DNA from: CBDCGJ01 sp965238305
GTDB lineage: Bacteria > Pseudomonadota > Alphaproteobacteria > GCA-2731375
Assembly: GCA_965238305.1 (NCBI GenBank)
Contig: CBDEHK010000001.1
Span: forward strand, 3,844,001 to 3,908,000
Direction: 5' to 3'
Length of the DNA stretch: 64,000 nt
Shown here one piece after another: positions 42,316 through 50,827 of the stretch (within the stretch, counting starts at the first letter, position 1; each line of letters starts with the position of its first letter). The translations under genes were made by a program, and so were the position numbers. The notes under the pieces were generated by a model. That model saw nothing but the letters and a program-made list of their open reading frames with translations, did not search any database and was not told where the DNA came from.

Positions 42316-42681
42316 ATGACCCTTACACCTCTACACGATCGTGTCCTTGTTCGCCGGACCGACAGCGACGATGTTAGCGCCGGCGGTATTATTATTCCCG
42401 ATTCCGCGCAGGAAAAACCGGCCGAAGGAACAATCATTTCGACCGGTAATGGTTTACGCAATTCTGAGGGAAATGTTTCCCCTTTGTCAGTTAAAGCTGG
42501 CGACATGATTTTATTCGGAAAATTTTCGGGCAACGAAATCACGGTTCAAGGAGAGGAATTGGTGATTCTTCGCGAAGCCGACATCATGGCGGTATTGGAA
42601 CCTGTGAAAGCCAAAAAACCAGCCGCGAAGTCGAAAGCAAAGGCAAAGCCGAAAGCAAAAGCAAAAGCAAAAAAGAAATAG
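42316..42681 (+). CDS. groES: GroES-like co-chaperonin with a Lys/Ala-rich C-terminal tail
   Basis: A 121-aa protein. The ATG at 42316 follows AAGGAGAT with 8 nt spacing; the longer frame from 42298 lacks such a site. Residues 1-95 are a normal co-chaperonin: L-H-D-R-V-L-V-R-R (6-14), a mobile loop with A-G-G-I-I-I-P (27-33), P-A-E-G-T-I-I-S, and A-D-I-M-A-V-L-E at the end. A 26-residue tail follows of almost only Lys, Ala and Pro (A-K-P-K-A-K-A-K-A-K-K-K), which standard GroES lacks. No groEL follows; htpG lies 21 bp downstream. It may be a second, specialised GroES. Confidence 0.88.
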   Translation: MTLTPLHDRVLVRRTDSDDVSAGGIIIPDSAQEKPAEGTIISTGNGLRNSEGNVSPLSVKAGDMILFGKFSGNEITVQGEELVILREADIMAVLEPVKAKKPAAKSKAKAKPKAKAKAKKK

Positions 42682-42702
42682 CACTTTAACAGCGAGCCAA
42701 AG

Positions 42703-44589
42703 ATGACTGAAGAACGCCTTTCATTCCAAGCTGAGGTATCCCGTCTCCTATCGTTGATGGTGAATTCCGTCTACAGCGACAAAGAGGTTTTTGTGCGGGA
42801 ACTGATTTCGAACGCATCGGATGCCTGTGATAAACTACGTTATCGGGCGATTACAGAACCGGAACTGGTCGCAAACGATCCAGATTACCGGGTTCAGATA
42901 ACGATCGAAAAGGACAAGCGCACAATTGAATTTGCCGATAATGGTATTGGCATGGACCGCGAGGACTTGATCGAAAACCTGGGCACGATCGCCCGTTCCG
43001 GCACCAACGCTTTTGTCGAAGCATTAAGCGGTGATGCGCAGGATGACATAAGTTTGATCGGACAGTTCGGTGTCGGTTTTTACTCCATCTTCATGGTTGC
43101 CGATCAGGCCGAAGTGATTTCCCGCAAAGCTGGCGATGACCAAGCGTGGTCCTGGAAATCCGACGGGTTAGGAGAATTCACTATTGCGGAAGGCGATCGC
43201 GACGGCCGTGGTACCAGCGTGATCCTTCACATCAAAGATGGCGACGATGAATGGCTTACGCCGCTTTCTTTGACGACAACAGTCAAAAAGTTTGCCGATC
43301 ATATTGATCTTCCAATACTGATTGCGGAAGGTGAAGGAGAAGCCGAAACTGTCAACCAGGCATCGGCTCTTTGGACTCGCCAAAAAAGCGATATCACTGA
43401 AGAACAATACAAAGAATTCTACCATCATGTCGGCCATGCTTTTGACGATCCCTGGCTCACCATCCATTATCGTGCCGAAGGAAAACTCGAATATTCAGGC
43501 CTGCTCTACATTCCGACGCAGGCCCCCTATGATCTGTTCGATCCAGCCCGCAAACATCGCGTCAAGCTTTACATCAAGCGGGTATTTATCACAGACGATG
43601 TGGACGGACTTGTCCCGTCCTACCTCCGGTTTTTGAAGGGGATCATCGATACCGAAGATCTACCGTTGAATATCAGTCGCGAGATGTTGCAATCGAATCC
43701 GTTGATTAAACATCTTCGCCAAGCCGTCACCCGACGTGTTCTCACCGAACTTAAGAAAAAAGCAAAAAAATCTAAAAATGAATATAAAGCTTTTTGGTCG
43801 GCTTTTGGTGCGGTTCTTAAAGAAGGTCTTTATGAAGACGCGGATCGGCGTGACGACCTGCTTGAACTGGTGCGCTTCAACTCGTCCGTTGGCGACGGAT
43901 TAACCACTCTCGCCGGATATGTCGAACGGATGAAGGAGAAGCAATCGTCAATCTATTACGTCACAGGTGAAGACAAAGCTTCGCTGTTGGCCAGTCCGCA
44001 CTTAGAAGGTTATCGAGCGCGTGGATTGGAAGTGTTATTGTTATCCGATCCAATAGATGATTTTTGGTTATCAAGCGTAACAGAATACGATAGCAAGTCT
44101 TTCGTCTCAGTCACCCGTGGCAGCGGTGACCTAAACGATATCCCGCTTGAAGATGCGCCGGACAAAGACGAAGACAAAAATGAAACTGAAGTACGTGACG
44201 CAGAACTTGCCACTCTCGTGGCATTACTCAAGCAATCATTGGAAGGACAGATTAAAGACGTTCGGGAGTCTGTTCGTTTAACCGACAGTGCAGTCTGTCT
44301 TGTTGCCGACGACGGCGATCTTGATATTCAATTAGAGCGTATGTTGAAGGCACATGGACAATTGAAAGAAGATTCGCTTCGTATTTTGGAAATTAATCCT
44401 AAACATATGCTCATCAGGCATCTCGCTGATCGTGTTACAGCTGGGGGCGCGACCGATGAATTAACCGACATTGCGCATCTGTTATACGACCAGGCGCGTA
44501 TTCTGGAAGGTGAGATGGTCAAAGACCCGGCGGCCTTCTCGCGTCGACTGGCCGACGTTATGACCCGCGCTCTGGTGGACGCGAGTTAG
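42703..44589 (+). CDS. htpG: Molecular chaperone HtpG (Hsp90)
   Basis: A complete 628-aa bacterial Hsp90. The N-terminal GHKL ATPase has E-L-I-S-N-A-S-D-A (about 29-37), D-N-G-I-G-M (about 77-82), G-Q-F-G-V-G-F-Y-S (about 125) and G-R-G-T-S-V-I-L. The middle domain contains R-V-F-I-T-D-D and the catalytic-loop region L-P-L-N-I-S-R-E-M-L-Q. The C-terminal dimerisation domain ends near D-P-A-A-F-S-R-R-L. Co-transcription with the GroES-like gene, 21 bp upstream, is likely. No CIRCE element was found upstream of the pair. Confidence 0.95.
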   Translation: MTEERLSFQAEVSRLLSLMVNSVYSDKEVFVRELISNASDACDKLRYRAITEPELVANDPDYRVQITIEKDKRTIEFADNGIGMDREDLIENLGTIARSGTNAFVEALSGDAQDDISLIGQFGVGFYSIFMVADQAEVISRKAGDDQAWSWKSDGLGEFTIAEGDRDGRGTSVILHIKDGDDEWLTPLSLTTTVKKFADHIDLPILIAEGEGEAETVNQASALWTRQKSDITEEQYKEFYHHVGHAFDDPWLTIHYRAEGKLEYSGLLYIPTQAPYDLFDPARKHRVKLYIKRVFITDDVDGLVPSYLRFLKGIIDTEDLPLNISREMLQSNPLIKHLRQAVTRRVLTELKKKAKKSKNEYKAFWSAFGAVLKEGLYEDADRRDDLLELVRFNSSVGDGLTTLAGYVERMKEKQSSIYYVTGEDKASLLASPHLEGYRARGLEVLLLSDPIDDFWLSSVTEYDSKSFVSVTRGSGDLNDIPLEDAPDKDEDKNETEVRDAELATLVALLKQSLEGQIKDVRESVRLTDSAVCLVADDGDLDIQLERMLKAHGQLKEDSLRILEINPKHMLIRHLADRVTAGGATDELTDIAHLLYDQARILEGEMVKDPAAFSRRLADVMTRALVDAS

Positions 44590-44807
44590 TCGCAATCAAA
44601 CCGTTTGCTATTACGATTGTGCATTTGCGCGACTAGTTGGCTGGCTGTTGATACAAATAGAAACGGCAAAAATGCGTGCACGAGGGCCGCCAAACCGGCG
44701 CCCATCATTTGGAAAGAAAAACCCGCAGCAAAGCGCATGTGTTCGAAATAACTTTCACCAACGGATTGCGGGTGATCCGTGAAAATATCCAATACCTTGG
44801 TGTTCAT
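44586..44807 (-). CDS. DUF6356 family membrane protein
   Basis: A 73-aa protein (ATG at 44807 preferred over one at 44822). It has the family pattern F-T-D-H-P-Q-S-V-G-E-S-Y-F-E-H-M (about 9-24) and one hydrophobic helix ending A-L-V-H-A-F-L-P-F-L-F. Function unknown; common in alphaproteobacteria. Its end overlaps the htpG stop by 4 bp on the opposite strand, and it is divergent from the Lrp-type regulator. Confidence 0.75.
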   Translation of the reverse strand: MNTKVLDIFTDHPQSVGESYFEHMRFAAGFSFQMMGAGLAALVHAFLPFLFVSTASQLVAQMHNRNSKRFDCD

Positions 44808-44946
44808 TGCGCCATACCCCATTTTGAACAGAACCAGACTAAGTGAAACATCAAGATAGCCGCACTTGTTTGAGAAGTGATCTCTAAATTTCGTTCACAT
44901 TTCAGATTTAGTTGATTTTTGTCCCAACAATTTGTATTTTCTTGGG

Positions 44947-45408
44947 ATGATTGATGCTTTTGATAAGAAAATACTGGGTGTACTGCAACAAGACGCGAGT
45001 TTGCCACTTGAAGAAATTGGCGAAAAAGTAGGGCTTTCCAGAAACGCCTGCTGGCGGCGTGTTCGTCGACTGGAAGAAGACGGCATCATCAAACAACGCG
45101 TCGCCTTGGTCGAACCAACATCGGTCAATCTTAGCCTGTCGGTATTTATGGCGATCCGGACGACAGAACATAACGCAGCCTGGCTGGCGCAGTTCCACAA
45201 TGCCATTAAGAATATTCCTGAAATTATTGGCGCCTATCGAACCAGTGGCGACACGGATTATATCCTGCATGCACGAATTCCTGACGTTCAGGCTTATGAT
45301 AAACTATATCAAAAATTAGTTGAGCGGGTGGCGTTAAGCGACGTCTCGGGCAGTTTTGTGATGGAAGAATTGAAGCAGGTGACAGAACTTCCGCTCACCT
45401 TTATTTAG
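44947..45408 (+). CDS. Lrp/AsnC family transcriptional regulator
   Basis: A 153-aa regulator (ATG at 44947 chosen because relatives start with the M-I-D-A-F-D-K-K-I-L pattern). The helix-turn-helix is L-P-L-E-E-I-G-E-K-V-G-L-S-R-N-A-C-W-R-R-V (about 19-39), followed by the RAM ligand-binding domain with G-A-Y-R-T-S-G-D-T-D-Y-I-L (about 96-108). An imperfect inverted repeat TCCCAA-N14-TTGGGA covers the start codon and may be its own operator. It converges with the acyl-CoA dehydrogenase gene and may control it or the D-tartrate dehydratase; this is inference. Confidence 0.9.
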   Translation: MIDAFDKKILGVLQQDASLPLEEIGEKVGLSRNACWRRVRRLEEDGIIKQRVALVEPTSVNLSLSVFMAIRTTEHNAAWLAQFHNAIKNIPEIIGAYRTSGDTDYILHARIPDVQAYDKLYQKLVERVALSDVSGSFVMEELKQVTELPLTFI

Positions 45409-46591
45409 ATTTCAAATAACCGTCGCGGGTCTGTGGCAGTTTTTCGTCCAGAATTTTGCTGGCCACCAAAGTCCGCAGAACTTGTGCCGTCCCGCCACCG
45501 ATCGTGAACATCCGCGCGTCCCGCACCATCCGCTCCAAAGGTCGATTGCGCGAATATCCCGCCGCCCCATAAATCTGCAGCGCCTCATTCGTCACCTTGA
45601 TCGCCATTTCGGAAGTAAATATTTTTGCTTTCGCTGCTAAAGTCATGTCTGGAAAATCATTTCCGGCACTCGACGCCGCGCGATAACATAACATCTGCGC
45701 CGCTTCCAGTTGGATCGACATGTCGGCCAACATCCAGTGTAGTCCTTGGAATTCATAAATGGGACGGCCAAACTGTTTTCTCTCTTTTGAATAACTGAGC
45801 GCAAGATCGTAAGCACCTCCTGCCAGTCCTAGCGCAACGCTTGCGGCTCCAACCCGCTGCCCGTTATAGGCGTTCATCAATCCGGCAAAACCGCGTTTCA
45901 AGCCACCGTCCGGAATCAAAGCCATATCGGCCGATACTTCTAGGTCTTCAAAAATCACTTCGGCTTCGGGTATGCCACGTAGCCCCATTGCCGGTTCGCG
46001 CGCACCGATTTTCAAGCCCGGTGCGTCACCGCGAACAGCAAGAAATCCGCCGATACCTTCTTCCTCGCCATTCTCATCGAACACCCGAGCAAATATTAAA
46101 TGCAACTTCGAAACACCGGCCCCGGTAATCCAGTGTTTTTTGCCATTGATTATAAACTTATCGCCGCGTCGGTCCGCACGGGTCGTCATTTCAGTGGCAG
46201 CACTTCCAGCGTCCGGTTCGGTGATGCAGATCGCCGGTTTATCCCCGGACAAGACCAGGTCGGCGGCCAATTTCGCTTGGCGATCATTACCGTAGCGCAG
46301 GATAGCCCCGATTGCCCCCATATTCGCTTCGACAACGATACGGGCACTCACACCGCAGACCTTTGCCATCTGCTCGATGACAAGTACCGCTTCCAAATAA
46401 GAGCGGCCCTGCCCACCGAGGTTTTCCGGAATTGTCATGCCCATAAAGCCCGCATCATTCAGCGCCTTCACATTATCCCAAGGATATTCTTCAGTTCGAT
46501 CGACTTCCGCTGCACGTGGCGCAATCACGGCTTGCGCCAAAACCCGTGCAGTAGCTTGCAGTTCCTTTTGATCGTCGGTCAGGTCAAACAT
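45401..46591 (-). CDS. Acyl-CoA dehydrogenase-fold enzyme lacking catalytic Glu (desulfinase-like candidate)
   Basis: A 396-aa acyl-CoA dehydrogenase homologue with I-T-E-P-D-A-G-S (123-130), N-G-K-K-H-W-I-T-G-A (149-158) and R-K-Q-F-G-R-P. The MCAD-type catalytic Glu position (Y-E-G-T) reads I-G-G-G-T, so it is Gly. The alternative Glu of isovaleryl-CoA dehydrogenases (E-R) is Gln245-Arg246. Arg84 stands in the substrate pocket region. As I recall, an Arg84/Gln246 pair with loss of the Glu marks 3-sulfinopropionyl-CoA desulfinase of Advenella, so a C-S cleaving or other non-dehydrogenase reaction is possible. It overlaps the end of the Lrp-type gene by 8 bp (convergent) and is divergent from the D-tartrate dehydratase gene. 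Confidence 0.85.
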   Translation of the reverse strand: MFDLTDDQKELQATARVLAQAVIAPRAAEVDRTEEYPWDNVKALNDAGFMGMTIPENLGGQGRSYLEAVLVIEQMAKVCGVSARIVVEANMGAIGAILRYGNDRQAKLAADLVLSGDKPAICITEPDAGSAATEMTTRADRRGDKFIINGKKHWITGAGVSKLHLIFARVFDENGEEEGIGGFLAVRGDAPGLKIGAREPAMGLRGIPEAEVIFEDLEVSADMALIPDGGLKRGFAGLMNAYNGQRVGAASVALGLAGGAYDLALSYSKERKQFGRPIYEFQGLHWMLADMSIQLEAAQMLCYRAASSAGNDFPDMTLAAKAKIFTSEMAIKVTNEALQIYGAAGYSRNRPLERMVRDARMFTIGGGTAQVLRTLVASKILDEKLPQTRDGYLKSK

Positions 46592-46698
46592 TCAATTACT
46601 CCTATCAGTCCTGGTCTAATTTGGCCTCTGATACTAAGGTCGGTGAAAGAATTGCGAAACAACATTCCATTTAAGTTTGACCTTTTCTAGAGAATTAT

Positions 46699-47862
46699 AT
46701 GCGTATCCTGGACATTCGCGAAAAAACAGTTTCGATCGCCTCGGATATTCGAAACGCCTACATCGATTTTTCCAAAATGGACGTCAGTGTCGTTGCCCTC
46801 ACCACCGATGTGATACGGGATGGGCAACCCGTCATCGGTTATGGTTTCAACTCGAACGGTCGATACGCGCAAGGGGCTCTTATTCGTGACCGCTTTGTCC
46901 CGCGCATCTTGGCCGCATCGGATGACAGTATAATTGATCATCAACATAACAACTTCGACCCGCATAAGATTTGGGATGTGATGATGCAGAACGAAAAACC
47001 GGGTGGCCATGGCGAGCGTTCGGTTGCTGTCGGTGTCATCGATATGGCGGTTTGGGACGCGATTGCAAAAATTGCCGAAAAACCACTTTATCAATTGTTG
47101 GCGGATCGCTATGGCAGCGGACCGGCTGACGATCGTGTCTGGGTTTATGCGGCTGGAGGTTATTATTACCCAGACAAGGATGTGGTAAGCCTTCAGGATG
47201 AAATGCGCCGCTATTTGGACCTCGGATATCGAACCGTCAAACTAAAGATCGGCGGCGACAACTTGTTGGCGGATATGCGGCGCATTGAAGCGGTGATCGA
47301 TGTCACAGGCGATGCAAGCGAAGTCTGTGTAGACGCGAATGGCCGCTTCGATCTGAGGACCGCAATCGACTATGCCGCGGCGATGGCGCCGCTGGGTCTA
47401 CGTTGGTACGAGGAAGCGGGCGATCCGCTGGACTTTGAACTGCAAAACGAACTTTCGCAGCACTATGAGCATCCGTTAGCGACCGGCGAAAATTTGTTCA
47501 GCCTACCGGATGCACGCAATCTCATCCGCTATGGCGGCATGCGTGCGGATCGGGATATTCTGCAGTTTGACTGCGCCCTCAGCTATGGCTTAGTCGAGTA
47601 TCTTCGAACGCTTGATCTATTGAATAATAACGGTTGGTCCAACCGTCAGGTTGTTCCTCACGGTGGTCATCAACTCTCTCTCAATATTGCGGCGGGGTTG
47701 CATTTGGGTGGCAACGAATCTTATCCCGACGTATTTCGGCCATTTGGCGGCTTCGCAGACGGCGTTGAGATTACTGACGGCTATGTCGGTCTGCCCGATA
47801 TGCCAGGCATCGGTTTCGAAGCCAAGAACGACCTCTACTGCCTTCTGCAAGACTTCGCTTGA
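46699..47862 (+). CDS. D-tartrate dehydratase-like enolase superfamily enzyme
   Basis: A 387-aa mandelate racemase/muconate lactonising type enzyme. It is close in sequence, as I remember it, to D-tartrate dehydratase of Bradyrhizobium japonicum over its whole length: I-R-N-A-Y-I-D-F-S-K-M, then G-Y-G-F-N-S-N-G-R-Y, N-E-K-P-G-G-H-G-E-R-S-V-A-V-G, and A-A-G-G-Y-Y-Y-P. The K-L-K motif (181-183) gives the catalytic Lys. Metal ligands follow in V-D-A-N-G-R and Y-E-E-A-G-D, and the partner His is in P-H-G-G-H-Q. It would convert D-tartrate to oxaloacetate. It shares an intergenic region with the divergent dehydrogenase-like gene. Confidence 0.85.
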   Translation: MRILDIREKTVSIASDIRNAYIDFSKMDVSVVALTTDVIRDGQPVIGYGFNSNGRYAQGALIRDRFVPRILAASDDSIIDHQHNNFDPHKIWDVMMQNEKPGGHGERSVAVGVIDMAVWDAIAKIAEKPLYQLLADRYGSGPADDRVWVYAAGGYYYPDKDVVSLQDEMRRYLDLGYRTVKLKIGGDNLLADMRRIEAVIDVTGDASEVCVDANGRFDLRTAIDYAAAMAPLGLRWYEEAGDPLDFELQNELSQHYEHPLATGENLFSLPDARNLIRYGGMRADRDILQFDCALSYGLVEYLRTLDLLNNNGWSNRQVVPHGGHQLSLNIAAGLHLGGNESYPDVFRPFGGFADGVEITDGYVGLPDMPGIGFEAKNDLYCLLQDFA

Positions 47863-47865
47863 AAA

Positions 47866-48504
47866 TTAGGCTTGGGAATTTTTTTCCACAATATCCGCGA
47901 GCGATTTCAGGAATTTGTCAAAATCTCCACCGGATCGATCGAGCATACTACCAAACTCGGCCCGCTTCGTGATGATCAAACTGGCACCTTCGACCACAAT
48001 ATCGACAACATAGAACTTGCCGGTTTTTTTACTTTGTTTGACACGCCAATTGACCTTGACAGGTTTTTTGCCATCGTCACGCACCAGCATTGTAACAATT
48101 ATACCCTTTTTACCCCTGTCCTGTTCGCCCTTTATTTCAAAGGTCTGGTCGGTAAACAGTTCAAATTGGCGGGTATATGTACTGACGATGTATTGCGTAA
48201 AGAGCTCAAGATATCGCTCTTTTTGCTCGTCATTCACGCTGTTCCAGCGACGGCCCAAGACTGTTTTAGCGATGCCTTTGACGGCAAATGAACTAGAAAA
48301 AAGTTGCGCAAACGCTTCTTCACGTATCTCGCGTTCCTTAGATTTGTCGGCAATTTTTTCGATCGCTTCATGACCTAAGGCGTCGATGAACTCGCTTGCA
48401 CTGTCGCCCGCAGAACGAGCTGGTGAGACCATCCAGAATGCACAAATCACAACGGTAGTCGCGGCAATTCTCTGTACTATTTTACTAATGTCCCTGGCCA
48501 TCAT
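47866..48504 (-). CDS. mlaC: Phospholipid-binding protein MlaC
   Basis: A 212-aa periplasmic lipid carrier. It has a signal peptide (about 1-32, ending P-A-R-S-A), then F-I-D-A-L-G-H-E-A-I (about 39-48), the F-A-V-K-G-I-A-K-T-V-L-G-R-R-W region and V-N-W-R-V (about 152), typical of the Ttg2D/MlaC fold. It shuttles phospholipid between MlaA at the outer membrane and the MlaFEDB transporter, which is not in the window. Its start overlaps the mlaA stop by 4 bp, an arrangement common in alphaproteobacteria. Confidence 0.9.
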   Translation of the reverse strand: MMARDISKIVQRIAATTVVICAFWMVSPARSAGDSASEFIDALGHEAIEKIADKSKEREIREEAFAQLFSSSFAVKGIAKTVLGRRWNSVNDEQKERYLELFTQYIVSTYTRQFELFTDQTFEIKGEQDRGKKGIIVTMLVRDDGKKPVKVNWRVKQSKKTGKFYVVDIVVEGASLIITKRAEFGSMLDRSGGDFDKFLKSLADIVEKNSQA

Positions 48505-49304
48505 TCATCTTTCTCGTCGAGGTCTACATCTGGAACTTCTTCTTCAACAACTTCCCCATTTAAGATTTCCACTCTCCGGCGTTGTCGGTAAAGACTTCTA
48601 ATTGTGGCGTAGTAATCCACTGACGACCGTTCGATCTCGTCCAACGTCTTAAGGTTCCTGGCGCGGAAATCGATGACATTGTTAAGATAGCGTATTAAAG
48701 CGGCTTTTTGACGTGCGTCATCTGATCCGATCCAACCGATTGGATCGAGAAAGAAATCACCGATTTTGCCAATTGCGTCTCGAACATTGGAGGGACCTAA
48801 GATTGGAAGCATTAGGTAAGGACCATCATCGATCCCCCAAACTGCCAAGGTCTGCCCAAAATCCTCGCTATGATAAGGAATGCCATCTTTATCTGGCTCA
48901 CCAGCCGCAACATCGAAAATACCACCGACACCGATCAATGTGTTTGTTGTGAACCGACCGAACGATTCCCCTGCACGTTCAGGTTCTCCTTGGGCCAAAT
49001 CATGGATAAACGTCAATGGTGTATTTAGATTGTTTAGGACATTGCGAACTCCGGTTTGCACCGGTTCAGGCACCGCTCCGCGATATATCGTGGCGACCGG
49101 CTTAAGGAATAATTCGTCAATGAATTTGTTGACTTCAAAAATGTATCGATTGAACGGCTCGATCGGATCGTTAACATCTTCCTGACTTGCGTTACCGCCC
49201 GCCATTGCGGCGCTCTCCGGTTTTGGCGATGCTGCACAAGCAGCCAATACCACCGAAAAAAGCGATATTAACAATATCCGAGTTACGTATTTACTAAACA
49301 CCAT
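48501..49304 (-). CDS. mlaA: Outer-membrane lipoprotein MlaA (VacJ)
   Basis: A 267-aa lipoprotein with lipobox L-A-A-C (Cys23). The VacJ core has N-D-P-I-E-P-F-N-R-Y-I-F-E-V-N (about 46-60), N-T-L-I-G-V-G-G-I-F-D-V-A and the F-G-Q-T-L-A-V-W-G motif. The C-terminus is acidic. It removes misplaced phospholipid from the outer leaflet and passes it to MlaC, encoded next to it. Confidence 0.92.
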   Translation of the reverse strand: MVFSKYVTRILLISLFSVVLAACAASPKPESAAMAGGNASQEDVNDPIEPFNRYIFEVNKFIDELFLKPVATIYRGAVPEPVQTGVRNVLNNLNTPLTFIHDLAQGEPERAGESFGRFTTNTLIGVGGIFDVAAGEPDKDGIPYHSEDFGQTLAVWGIDDGPYLMLPILGPSNVRDAIGKIGDFFLDPIGWIGSDDARQKAALIRYLNNVIDFRARNLKTLDEIERSSVDYYATIRSLYRQRRRVEILNGEVVEEEVPDVDLDEKDE

Positions 49305-49510
49305 GTGCTCAAACCATTGGACAGCTGATTACGAAATTAGACTGAAAAAACTACGGAACCGCATTTTTCGACGGAATGCTAGAAGTCTCAAAAATTCTAC
49401 CAAACAACAAGCTAAGCAATCCTAAAGCCAAGCTCAATAGCGCATTGAAGTCATGAATTGTGGCGCAAATATCACATAAATAAGGCATTATTGGCGATTT
49501 CGAACTAAGC

Positions 49511-50689
49511 TTAAGGGTTAATCCATTGTTTTATTCTGTAGCCAAGCAAATTGCCGGGTACCGCAAAAATAATCCAAACCCAACCATGAAGACTTGTCGA
49601 AGCGATTCCCGAAAAAAAAGCACCAATGTTGCAACCATATGCCAGTCTTGCTCCATAGCCCATTGCTAATCCGCCGCCAACTGCCACAGCTACTTTTTGC
49701 ATTCGAAATTCAGTCCGAAATTTAATGCGACCAGCAAGCGCAGCGGCAGCAAGCGCACCAAGTAAGATGCCGAAATTCATAATCGATGTTGTGTCGAGCA
49801 AGACCGATTGTGAGAGCGCGCGTTGTTGAAATCCACCGGACCAAAAACTACTCGTCATCGGATCCCAACCGATCTGATTGAGCGCTTTAGCGGTCCATAG
49901 CGCGAAGCCCCATGTGATCGACCAAGGATGTCCGGCCACAATCAGGGTCAGCCAGTTTAGAATTGCCAGCATCAATCCGGAAAATATCAACGGCCACGAA
50001 CCGAACACTAAATTGCCGATGCTAATGGGCTTAATATCTATCTTTCCCCATCGTGTGCGTATACCCATCATATGAAGCACGACCACCGCAGCCACCAAAA
50101 TCAGAGATTGGAATGCGATCGCCGCTGGATAGCCAAACTCTTCACCCAATGACTTGGCCCCAATACCCGGCAATGTGACCCACCATTGTAGATCTAGACT
50201 GCCCCAAAATCCACCAAGGCAAAAAAACACCAGGACAAGTAAGGAATAAATCTGCCCGCCACCGGCGGTGTATAGCGTTCCCGAGGCACAGCCACCGCCC
50301 GCCTGCATTCCAATGCCAAATATAAAAGCACCCAGCGCCATCGATATTCCAACCGGCGCCACCGCCCCGCCGATTGGATTTCCGAACGCCTCGCCGACTG
50401 AGAGGAAAGGTGCAAACAGTAACATCGCGACAATCAACATCACCACCTGCGCGGCAATACCACTGGCGTCACGATTGGTGATTGCTTTTCGATAGGCGGC
50501 AGTAAAACCAAAACTGCCCTTATAAAGCGTAACACCCATCGCCAGTCCAATGGTGAAAAGGACTGGGCTGCGCCATGCTATCGTTGCCAGCTGAATTACC
50601 AGCAACATCGAAACACCCAGAGCAATCAGTAACCACCACTTCTGCACACCTGCACTTAACGCGTCGCTCTTGGCTGGTGTCGTTGTCAT
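49511..50689 (-). CDS. YeeE/YedE family sulfur-compound (thiosulfate) permease
   Basis: A 392-aa inner-membrane protein with about ten hydrophobic segments. It has two sulfur-transport half motifs: Q-A-G-G-G-C-A-S-G-T-L-Y (about 130-141) and L-A-Y-G-C-N-I-G-A-F-F-S-G-I-A (about 356-370). In the characterised TsuA, Cys residues in these positions relay thiosulfate through the channel. No TsuB/TusA partner is next to it. Divergent from the homocysteine methyltransferase gene, which suggests a link with sulfur metabolism. Confidence 0.88.
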   Translation of the reverse strand: MTTTPAKSDALSAGVQKWWLLIALGVSMLLVIQLATIAWRSPVLFTIGLAMGVTLYKGSFGFTAAYRKAITNRDASGIAAQVVMLIVAMLLFAPFLSVGEAFGNPIGGAVAPVGISMALGAFIFGIGMQAGGGCASGTLYTAGGGQIYSLLVLVFFCLGGFWGSLDLQWWVTLPGIGAKSLGEEFGYPAAIAFQSLILVAAVVVLHMMGIRTRWGKIDIKPISIGNLVFGSWPLIFSGLMLAILNWLTLIVAGHPWSITWGFALWTAKALNQIGWDPMTSSFWSGGFQQRALSQSVLLDTTSIMNFGILLGALAAAALAGRIKFRTEFRMQKVAVAVGGGLAMGYGARLAYGCNIGAFFSGIASTSLHGWVWIIFAVPGNLLGYRIKQWINP

Positions 50690-50827
50690 TAAATGCTCCC
50701 AAAAAAGGACTGGATAGAAAGGCTTGCTAATTTGTCCACGCTACAATATCTGATTTCCCCAATGCATTGGTCCCAGCATAGTCACAATTCAGCGACCAAA
50801 TTTGATTTGAGAAAAAGAACGAACGCG

